Of a stretch of 54,765 nt of DNA, positions 37,070 through 44,107 are shown piece by piece. Origin of the DNA: an alpha proteobacterium HIMB59 (GTDB lineage: Bacteria; Pseudomonadota; Alphaproteobacteria; HIMB59); assembly GCA_004321805.1 (NCBI GenBank), contig SGZV01000008.1:1-54765 (forward strand). The letters are read 5' to 3'. Positions within the stretch are counted from its first letter, which is position 1; the number at the start of each line of letters is the position of its first letter. The notes below the pieces were generated by a model. The model did not search any database, was not told the origin of the DNA, and was given only the letters and a program-made list of their open reading frames with translations. The position numbers and the translations under genes are program-made.

Positions 37070-38416
37070 TCAACTCCAAGGGAACGGACTATTAGAGACC
37101 GGATGTAATTTCCCTTCTGCATATCGAGAAAATCTGAAAGGTTCTAGAATTTCAGACTTACTCCCTAGTACTTCGTCAGACACCAAATCGCCAACACCGG
37201 CCATTTTGTATCCATGATTAGCGTCTGCTATAATATAGACATTTTCCCTGTATTGGTCGAATACTGGGAATCGATCAGGTGTCACACAGCCAATACCGCC
37301 AGCTTTTTGCTTTTTGTATTTGGCATGACATCCATTAAACTGTTTTTGACAAAAAGCCATTGCAGATGTGAATTTATCCTCAAATGCTGCTCGAGGCTGA
37401 AACTCATCTGACTTATGACCATATGGATCAATGTTAACTTCATTAGAAGGTTTTATTACATCATATGGAGAAGAACCACCTTGAATACCATTTCTATAAA
37501 CATCTGGTTTATAATAAAAACCCCACATCTCGTTTTCATGAATAACTTCTCCAGTTTTATTTGAAACAAGAGTTGATTCAGTGTCAACATGAATAACTGG
37601 GTATTCATTTCCTTGTGCTGTTCGATAACTATGAGGATCTACTTCAAGTTCTCCTTCTTCAAGAGCCATGTAAGACCACATAGGAATATCATCAGTAAAT
37701 GAACCATCTGGTTGTTTAATCTTTACTGAGTTAGGTAGCTCTAAAATCTCCCAAAATTTTCTAACCCAAGGACCTGCAGCAACGACAAGTTGAGTGCATT
37801 CAACTTTTCCATGATTAGTTTCAACAGCAGTTACAGCTCCGCTACCATTAGAAGAGATTAAATTTGTCACTTCAACACCTTCTAAAATTTTTGCTCCAGC
37901 TGACTCTGCTAGTTTCTTAAAACCTAGGTTAGCGCCTAGGTTAGCGCCATAGCCAGAATTTTTTTCATGAAGAACAGAAGTTATGCCTTGAGCCTGCCAA
38001 TCAGGAAGCATCTCTTTCATGTACTTATCACAGTCAGCAGCACCTTCAATAAAAGTTGAGTCATAACCAATTTCTTTTTGTTGATGGTAAACCTCTGACA
38101 TTCCCTCATGCATTAATTGAGAATTAATTTGCATATAGCCAACTTTTCTAAAAGTTAAAGCTTCTGCATTTTCATTCCATACATTAACTGAATGAGCCAT
38201 TAATCTTCTCATTGCAGGTTGATAATAATTATTTCTTACAATACCGCAGGCAACGCTGGTTGCACCTTCACCTACTTTTGTTTTTTCAAGAACAACAACA
38301 GAATTTTCTTTTAATTGACCTTTACTGGATAATTTTTTACATAAATGCCAAGCTGTGCTTAGGCCATGAATACCTCCTCCTATAATTAAGTATTCACAAT
38401 TAGATGGTAAGCTCAT
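37070..38416 (-). CDS. FAD-dependent amine oxidoreductase (DAO/SoxB-like)
   Basis: The 448-residue protein has the FAD-binding start YLIIGGGIHGLSTAWHL (about residues 10-26), the conserved GEGATSVACGIVRNNYYQPAMRRL segment, and a C-terminal GIGCVTPDRFPVFDQ and ADANHGYKMAGVGDLV, typical of the D-amino acid oxidase/sarcosine oxidase beta fold. It lacks the companion SoxD/SoxA/SoxG subunits, so it is probably a stand-alone oxidase or dehydrogenase. It is the first gene of the second glx module, with a palindromic operator 62 bases before its start. It probably oxidises the N-alkyl amino acid formed by GlxBCD. Confidence 0.87.
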   Translation of the reverse strand: MSLPSNCEYLIIGGGIHGLSTAWHLCKKLSSKGQLKENSVVVLEKTKVGEGATSVACGIVRNNYYQPAMRRLMAHSVNVWNENAEALTFRKVGYMQINSQLMHEGMSEVYHQQKEIGYDSTFIEGAADCDKYMKEMLPDWQAQGITSVLHEKNSGYGANLGANLGFKKLAESAGAKILEGVEVTNLISSNGSGAVTAVETNHGKVECTQLVVAAGPWVRKFWEILELPNSVKIKQPDGSFTDDIPMWSYMALEEGELEVDPHSYRTAQGNEYPVIHVDTESTLVSNKTGEVIHENEMWGFYYKPDVYRNGIQGGSSPYDVIKPSNEVNIDPYGHKSDEFQPRAAFEDKFTSAMAFCQKQFNGCHAKYKKQKAGGIGCVTPDRFPVFDQYRENVYIIADANHGYKMAGVGDLVSDEVLGSKSEILEPFRFSRYAEGKLHPVSNSPFPWS

Positions 38417-38477
38417 TATATTAACCTCCGGTTTAGTGATGTCATTTTGATCTTGCTTTAGAGAAAAAACACTTAGT

Positions 38478-38494
38478 GTTTCAAATTATGGAAC
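38478..38494. promoter_or_regulatory. Putative IclR operator before the FAD oxidoreductase gene
   Basis: GTTTCA at 38478-38483, AATTA, and TGGAAC at 38489-38494 form a near-perfect inverted repeat (five of six pairs match). It lies 62 bases before the oxidoreductase start. A second palindrome, AACACT-T-AGTGTT at 38468-38480, overlaps its left edge by three bases. It matches the pattern seen near the IclR gene and in the tmm/mgd region. Confidence 0.6.
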
Positions 38495-38514
38495 AAAATT
38501 TTTGTAAAAAAGCC

Positions 38515-39285
38515 TTAATTATCAACAATTAACTTGGAAATCTTTATTGACGCACTTTGAAGTAAGGTTACATAATCTATCATAATCTTCGGATTCATCA
38601 TATTCCTACTTCCAGATAGAGAGATTCCTGCAAAAGATCTTTTTTCATGATCTAAAATAGCCACACCAATGCCATAAACATTATCGAATGCCTCCCCATG
38701 ATTTAAAGCGTATCCTTGGGATCTGATTTTTGACAATTCTTTTTTAAGGTCTTGAGTATTAACTATAGTATTATTTGTATGGGGGTAAAAATTATAACTC
38801 TTATATATAGAGGAAATTTCATTTTCCGGCCTATAAGCCAGCATTACTTTTCCGAGAGCACAGCAGTGAGCATCTAATCTCATTCTAAATGTTCGATGAG
38901 TAACATCGCTATTATTGCTAGATATTTTATCAGAATGTACAACTTGAGAGCCTTCTAACATCGCCAAATATGTGATTAAATTTGTTTGATTTGAAATTTC
39001 TTCAAGAATTTCTTTTGAGGTTTCTGATATTGATTGCAAATAATCTGAAGTTTCTCCAAATTGAAAGGCTTTATGGCCAACAATATAAGTATTTGTTTTT
39101 GGATTTTTATGTATGTAGCCAAGTTGACATAAAACTGAAAGTAATCGAAAAGTGGTTGTACGAGAAATAACGGCTTTTCTTGATATATTAGCAGCTTTTA
39201 GAGGAAAAATTGATTTAGAAAGAATTTCTAAAATCTTAAAAGACTTTTCTAAAGATTTATTAATATATTTTAAGTCGTCTTTCAT
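38515..39285 (-). CDS. IclR-family transcriptional regulator
   Basis: The 256-residue protein has an N-terminal winged helix-turn-helix (SLEKSFKILEILSK, then SRKAVISRTTTFRLLSVLCQLGYI) and a C-terminal IclR effector domain with RLDAHCCALGKVMLAYRPE and the ligand-pocket segment GEAFDNVYGIGVAILD. IclR proteins are ligand-responsive repressors or activators. It lies between two amine modules on the same strand. Its own start overlaps a palindromic site at 39289-39305, suggesting autoregulation. Confidence 0.92.
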   Translation of the reverse strand: MKDDLKYINKSLEKSFKILEILSKSIFPLKAANISRKAVISRTTTFRLLSVLCQLGYIHKNPKTNTYIVGHKAFQFGETSDYLQSISETSKEILEEISNQTNLITYLAMLEGSQVVHSDKISSNNSDVTHRTFRMRLDAHCCALGKVMLAYRPENEISSIYKSYNFYPHTNNTIVNTQDLKKELSKIRSQGYALNHGEAFDNVYGIGVAILDHEKRSFAGISLSGSRNMMNPKIMIDYVTLLQSASIKISKLIVDN

Positions 39286-39288
39286 TTT

Positions 39289-39305
39289 GTTCCATAATGT
39301 GGAAA
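39289..39305. promoter_or_regulatory. Putative IclR operator at the IclR gene start
   Basis: GTTCCA at 39289-39294, TAATG, and TGGAAA at 39300-39305 form an inverted repeat with five of six matching pairs. It abuts the IclR start codon (39283-39285) and covers the ribosome-binding region, where GGAACAAA precedes the ATG on the minus strand. The site fits negative autoregulation. Confidence 0.6.
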
Positions 39306-39335
39306 AAGATCATACACTTTTTTTTAAAAAAAATG

Positions 39336-40622
39336 CTAAAAAAATTTATTTTCTATCTCTTCTTTTTTTCGATAATAAATTCCTAAAACAGGAAGAAGAA
39401 AAGAAATAATTTTCTTAAAATAATTTTTTTTACTATTTATTTTTGTAATAATTATCGGCGAATTAGTTTTTTTAGTGATAAGAGATATAGACTTATACCC
39501 AAGGTATGGCATTAACGCTACTCCACTCCCATTACATCCAAAAACATAAAGCTTATTTTTTTCATTTTTTACGTGAGGTAGAGTATTAAATGTAACGCCC
39601 ACTTTACCTCCCCAAATGTAATTTATTTTGAAGTTATTTAATGATGGAAGTATGCGTGAGATATTTTTATAAAAAAAACTCTCTACAAATCTGCTGCTCT
39701 CTTTTTGGTAGGCCCACACAGGAAAAGCCCCAAATAAAAGCCTTTTATGGTCTGGAGTTGGTCTGAAATAAAATAAATCATTTTTAGTATCAGAGTACAT
39801 TCTAAGTTTTGGCATAACTTTACTAATAGCCTCAGTACCAATTTCATTGGTAACCGCAATATATGAGGGGACACCAATGATATTATAATTTTCTTTTCCT
39901 ATTTCCTTTTCACTATAACCATTTGTGGCGAATAGGAGGAATTTAGTCTTAACAATTCCCTCAGTGGTATTTACTATGTGATAATTTTCTATTTTTTTGT
40001 GTGATAGTAATTTACAGGGAGAAAAAATATCTAATTTACAGTTTAAGGCTTTATCTAATAAAAATTTATAAAATAAACTCGGATGAATACTTGCTGCATC
40101 ATGAACTAGCATACCTCCTTTGTAGTAATCATTTGAAATTTCATGATCTATGTTCTTTAAAAAATCTAATTTAAGATTTGTTAATCTGTTTAATAAATCT
40201 ATTTTTTTCCTAAGAGCTTCTAATTTTTTTTTACTATGAGCTAAAACTAGTCTACCTGTCTTTTGAAATTTTACCTCTGAGTGATAGCCATTAACGCGAT
40301 CCTCTAAAAATCTATAGGAGTCGATTGACTCTTTAATAAAATCAACAGCCATTTGATCACCATATTCTTTGAATAGATCAACTTTCTTTCCAAAATTTAA
40401 ACCTCCTGATACCATTCCAGCACTTCGAGTACTAGCTCCTTCCCCTAATGCATTTTGATCGATTAATAAAGTTTTAAGATTTTTAGATACTGACTCTTGA
40501 GCTGCACATATTCCAGTATATCCTGCACCAATAATTACAAGATCATAAGTTTGATTATTAATTGAACAATTTTGGAAATGGTATGGTTTATAATCTTCCC
40601 ACCAATAAGGGTAAAATTTCAA
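39336..40622 (-). CDS. FAD-dependent oxidoreductase, PuuB-like (gamma-glutamyl amine type)
   Basis: The 428-residue protein opens with a PuuB-like leader (YPYWWEDYKPYHFQN) and FAD motif IIGAGYTGICAAQE, followed by GEGASTRSAGMVSGGLNFGKK and FRPTPDHKRLLFGA, the pattern of gamma-glutamylputrescine oxidoreductase and related amine oxidases. It is two bases downstream of the MgsC-like gene and so is likely the last gene of the mgd-mgs unit. The C-terminus is very Lys-rich. Its substrate cannot be fixed; a gamma-glutamyl amine or an N-methyl amino acid is plausible. Confidence 0.85.
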   Translation of the reverse strand: MKFYPYWWEDYKPYHFQNCSINNQTYDLVIIGAGYTGICAAQESVSKNLKTLLIDQNALGEGASTRSAGMVSGGLNFGKKVDLFKEYGDQMAVDFIKESIDSYRFLEDRVNGYHSEVKFQKTGRLVLAHSKKKLEALRKKIDLLNRLTNLKLDFLKNIDHEISNDYYKGGMLVHDAASIHPSLFYKFLLDKALNCKLDIFSPCKLLSHKKIENYHIVNTTEGIVKTKFLLFATNGYSEKEIGKENYNIIGVPSYIAVTNEIGTEAISKVMPKLRMYSDTKNDLFYFRPTPDHKRLLFGAFPVWAYQKESSRFVESFFYKNISRILPSLNNFKINYIWGGKVGVTFNTLPHVKNEKNKLYVFGCNGSGVALMPYLGYKSISLITKKTNSPIIITKINSKKNYFKKIISFLLPVLGIYYRKKEEIENKFF

Positions 40623-40624
40623 AT

Positions 40625-41947
40625 TTAAATTTTAGTACCAGGTATCCAACTAGTACCAGCTAGAGGAACTCTTGCCATTGCAGCTGCTTCAACAGTTATT
40701 GCACATAAATCCTCAGGCTCTAAGTTGTGTAAATCGTTTTTTCCGCAAGCTCTTGCAATAGTTTGGGCCTCTAAAGTCATCACTTTGAGATAATTTGATA
40801 AGCGTTTTCCACCTTTAATTGGATCTAATCTTTTCATTAGCTCAGGGTCTTGAGTGTTTATTCCTGAAGGGTCTTTCCCCTCATGCCAATCGTCAAAAGC
40901 ACCTGCAGTTGTACCTAATTTTTTATAATCTTTTTCCCATTTAGGATCATTGTCACCCAAAGCTATTAATGCCGAAGAGCCAATAGAAACAGCATCTGCA
41001 CCTAAGGCCATGGCCTTAGCTACATCAGCTCCATTTCTTATTCCACCTGAAATAATTAATTGAACTTTTCTATGCATATCTAAATCCAACAAGGCATCTA
41101 CTGCCGGCCTAATACAAGCTAAAGTAGGTTGACCAACATTCTCAATAAATACCTCTTGAGTAGCTGCGGTTCCACCTTGCATACCATCTAAGACAACTAC
41201 GTCCGCTCCAGCCTTAACAGCTAAGGCGGTATCATAATATGGTCTAGCACCAGCTATCTTCACAAATATAGGAACTTTCCATCCAGTAATTTCTCTCAAT
41301 TCTAAAATTTTTATTTCAAGATCATCGGGGCCAGTCCAATCTGGATGTCGACAGGCAGACCTTTGATCAATTCCTTTGGGTAAAGTTCTCATCTCAGCAA
41401 CTCTATCGCTAATCTTTTGTCCCAGTAGCATTCCTCCACCGCCAGGTTTTGCTCCTTGACCTATAACAACTTCTATAGCATCAGCTTTCCTTAAATCTTC
41501 AGGGTTCATTCCATATCTAGATGGTAATAATTGATAAACTAAATGTTTTGATTGTCCTCTTTCTTCTGGAGTCATACCACCATCACCAGTTGTAGTTGAA
41601 GTACCAGCAATGCTCGCACCTCTTCCTAGAGCTTCTTTAGCAGGTCCTGACAATGCACCAAAACTCATTCCTGCTATAGTTATAGGAATGTCTAATTGGA
41701 GTGGGTTTTTGGCATATCTTGTTCCAAGTGTAACGTTTGTAGAACATTTCTCTCTATAACCTTCCAAAGGATATCTCGACATAGAAGCACCAAGAAAAAG
41801 TAAATCATCAAAATGAGGTAATCTTTTTTTTGATCCACCACCTCTAATATCATAAATGCCTGTCTCGGCTGCTCTTCTTATTTCAGAATTAGTGTAATCA
41901 TCAAATGTCCATGACTTTCTTGGAACTGTTTTGTACTGATCACTCAT
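40625..41947 (-). CDS. mgsC: N-methylglutamate synthase FMN subunit (MgsC/GlxD type), no iron-sulfur cysteines
   Basis: The 440-residue protein aligns with the FMN domain of glutamate synthase: IPITIAGMSFGALSGPAKEALG, GDGGMTPEERGQ, VPIFVKIAGARPYYD, GGIRNGADVAKAMALGADAV and the tail LEAQTIARACGKNDLHNLEPEDL. Where the paralogue at 32453-33787 has Cys351, Cys354 and Cys359, this protein has Phe351, Trp354 and Asp359 in AGAFDDWHEGKDPSGINTQD, so the cluster is lost. It is the third subunit of the set directly after mgdABCD, which supports a role in N-methylglutamate synthesis. Its start overlaps the MgsB stop by one base. Confidence 0.85.
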   Translation of the reverse strand: MSDQYKTVPRKSWTFDDYTNSEIRRAAETGIYDIRGGGSKKRLPHFDDLLFLGASMSRYPLEGYREKCSTNVTLGTRYAKNPLQLDIPITIAGMSFGALSGPAKEALGRGASIAGTSTTTGDGGMTPEERGQSKHLVYQLLPSRYGMNPEDLRKADAIEVVIGQGAKPGGGGMLLGQKISDRVAEMRTLPKGIDQRSACRHPDWTGPDDLEIKILELREITGWKVPIFVKIAGARPYYDTALAVKAGADVVVLDGMQGGTAATQEVFIENVGQPTLACIRPAVDALLDLDMHRKVQLIISGGIRNGADVAKAMALGADAVSIGSSALIALGDNDPKWEKDYKKLGTTAGAFDDWHEGKDPSGINTQDPELMKRLDPIKGGKRLSNYLKVMTLEAQTIARACGKNDLHNLEPEDLCAITVEAAAMARVPLAGTSWIPGTKI

Positions 41948-42630
41948 TAGTATTCTGATACATTATCTATATTAAAATTATAGAGTTTTCTTGCTGATCC
42001 ATACATTTTAAAATTATTAATATCTTTGTCATTTAATCCGGATTTATCGAGAAGAGATTTTAAAATTTTTTTATCCTTTTCTGTGATTTTTTTTTCCTCA
42101 CAATCAGCTCCTAAAGATTTTACTTTGCCGCTAATAAAAATTTTAGCTTCATATATACTATCACCTAGCGCATCTCCAGCATCTCCACAAATAACCAAAT
42201 TTCCTGATTGAGCCATAAAAGCTGACATATGACCAACAGAACCTTTAACAATTATATCTATGCCTTTCATTGATATTCCACATCGAGAACTTGTATCTCC
42301 ATCAACAATTAGAGTTCCACCGTGGGCTGTAGCCCCTGCTGATTGGGAAGCATTGCCTTTTACATGGACAGTACCAGACATCATATTCTCTGCTACTCCT
42401 GTTCCAACATTTCCATTTATTGTTATTTGGGCATTCATATTCATTCCTGCACAATAATATCCTGCATGACCATCGACTGTGACTTCAATTTCATCTTTTA
42501 AGCCGGCACATATTGAATGATTGCCATCGGGATTATTTATCACAAACGAACGATTATTCGATTTTTTATCAATATTTTGAAGATGATCATTTACATCTCT
42601 AAGAGAGTCTTTTTTTAGATTGAATTTCAT
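41947..42630 (-). CDS. mgsB: N-methylglutamate synthase GXGXG subunit (MgsB/GlxC type)
   Basis: The 227-residue protein is the GXGXG beta-helix domain: GHAGYYCAGMNMNAQITINGNVG, GVAENMMSGTVHVKGNASQ, HGGTLIVDGDTSSRCGISMKG and DALGDSIYEAKIFISGKVKSLGADC. It is about 50 residues shorter than the paralogue at 33796-34635, mainly at the N-terminus. Overlap of one base with each neighbour indicates tight translational coupling in the MgsABC set. Confidence 0.86.
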   Translation of the reverse strand: MKFNLKKDSLRDVNDHLQNIDKKSNNRSFVINNPDGNHSICAGLKDEIEVTVDGHAGYYCAGMNMNAQITINGNVGTGVAENMMSGTVHVKGNASQSAGATAHGGTLIVDGDTSSRCGISMKGIDIIVKGSVGHMSAFMAQSGNLVICGDAGDALGDSIYEAKIFISGKVKSLGADCEEKKITEKDKKILKSLLDKSGLNDKDINNFKMYGSARKLYNFNIDNVSEY

Positions 42631-43511
42631 TATTTACCCCAGCTATACACTAGCCCCGGATCAGGTTCGAATATTTTTGCCTTATTAACATTTGGTAAAT
42701 GAGCCATAGCTTGAAACTCTGAGGCAATTGCAACATAGTCTTTAGTCTCTGCAACTACTGCGGGCTTACAAGCTATTTCATCTCTTACTATTGCCATGCC
42801 ACTCTTAGTTCCAGAGATAAATGTATAAAAGCCATCAAGATCTTTTAATCCATCTATTAACGTTTCTTTTAAAGATTTTTTATTAAGCAATCCACTAGAG
42901 ATGTATCCTGCAGCTACTTCCGTATCATTTTGAGATCTTATCTCAATACCTCTTTTTTTAAGTGTTCTTCTTAGATTGTTATGATTAGACAGAGATCCAT
43001 TATGCACTAAACATTCATCTTTACCGGTAGAGTAAGGATGAGATCCATCTGTGGTAATAGCGCTTTCAGTTGCCATTCTAGTATGACCAATTGCATGAGT
43101 ACCAGAAAACTTTTCCAAGTTGAAATTTTTAACAACATCTTTTGGATTTCCTACTTGCTTAAATATCTCAATAGAATTTCCATATCCAACAAGACTTAAG
43201 TTTTTAAATTTCTTTATTATGTCCAAAACCTTAGCAGGTGCTAAAGTGGTCTCAATGATCAAATGATCAGCTATAACTTTTATTTTAGCATCTTTAATTT
43301 TTTTAATTATCTGACTTTTAATTTCCTTTGCGCTCGTTTCACTAAAGCAAACAGAGTATTTATATCTATTTTTTTTTTCAGGGGAATAAATGGCAAAACC
43401 AGCACTATCTGGTCCCCTAGTAGCCATATTATTCATCATTCCCGTGAGAAGTTTCCCAAGGTCTTTATTTAGTTTTTTATTTTTAAGATAAATTCCTACA
43501 ATACCGCACAT
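42630..43511 (-). CDS. mgsA: N-methylglutamate synthase class II amidotransferase subunit (MgsA/GlxB type)
   Basis: The 293-residue Ntn amidotransferase domain has the nucleophile Cys after Met1 (MCGIVGIYLKN), MATRGPDSAGFAIY, AIGHTRMATESAITTDGSHPY and CLVHNGSLSNHNNLRR. It would release methylamine from gamma-glutamylmethylamide and pass it to the synthase domain. The start follows mgdD by 6 bases, placing MgsABC in the same transcript as the N-methylglutamate dehydrogenase. That adjacency is the main reason I assign the mgs names to this copy and not to the one at 32453-35564. Confidence 0.86.
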   Translation of the reverse strand: MCGIVGIYLKNKKLNKDLGKLLTGMMNNMATRGPDSAGFAIYSPEKKNRYKYSVCFSETSAKEIKSQIIKKIKDAKIKVIADHLIIETTLAPAKVLDIIKKFKNLSLVGYGNSIEIFKQVGNPKDVVKNFNLEKFSGTHAIGHTRMATESAITTDGSHPYSTGKDECLVHNGSLSNHNNLRRTLKKRGIEIRSQNDTEVAAGYISSGLLNKKSLKETLIDGLKDLDGFYTFISGTKSGMAIVRDEIACKPAVVAETKDYVAIASEFQAMAHLPNVNKAKIFEPDPGLVYSWGK

Positions 43512-43517
43512 TTAGAG

Positions 43518-44105
43518 TTAAATTCCTTCATATCCATACTCTAAGGCAGAGTCGGTAATACTATGGTAGAAGGAACCACCAAAGCTTCTAAGTGAATAAA
43601 TATTCAATGTTTTTGGTTCTAAGCTGATGAAATCAATCAAGATGTTTATTCCGTTATAAGTAGTATTTGCTGAGCTATTAACTGAGAATTGATCTTCATT
43701 GAAATTTACTGGCGATCCTTTTTTAAGAACATCTATTGCATTATCGCCTTGAATTTGAATTGCTGCTCTAGAGTGAGATAGATCTGTAATGCCAAAATCA
43801 ATATCATTAAAAGAGGAAGTGATCTTTTCTTTTAATGGGTTCTCGGAGATAAAAGTCCAAGTATCGGGGCCTGTCCATAAAATCCTAATATCACTATTAT
43901 GTGAAACTAAAGGATTAGACAAAGGAAGTGAAACATCATCAATTTTGATTTGACTAATATCAACTGAACTTTTCTTAAATTTTGCTACTTGAAAAATATT
44001 CAAATCTTTAATTTCTTTGATTTTTAAAAGATTATTTTTACCCTCATGGTCTCCAAATAATCCTTTATGGTGATCAAAGTGTAATGCAGAAACTTTTTCA
44101 ATCAT
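43518..44105 (-). CDS. mgdD: N-methylglutamate dehydrogenase/sarcosine oxidase gamma subunit
   Basis: The 195-residue protein corresponds to the SoxG/MgdD subunit, which has a shortened aminomethyltransferase-like fold. Segments DLSHSRAAIQIQGDNAIDVLKKGSPVNF and SFGGSFYHSITDSALEYG are characteristic. It ends 6 bases before mgsA and begins two bases after the large subunit. Sarcosine oxidase and N-methylglutamate dehydrogenase gamma subunits are alike, so the name rests on neighbours. Confidence 0.85.
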   Translation of the reverse strand: MIEKVSALHFDHHKGLFGDHEGKNNLLKIKEIKDLNIFQVAKFKKSSVDISQIKIDDVSLPLSNPLVSHNSDIRILWTGPDTWTFISENPLKEKITSSFNDIDFGITDLSHSRAAIQIQGDNAIDVLKKGSPVNFNEDQFSVNSSANTTYNGINILIDFISLEPKTLNIYSLRSFGGSFYHSITDSALEYGYEGI

Positions 44106-44107
44106 AT

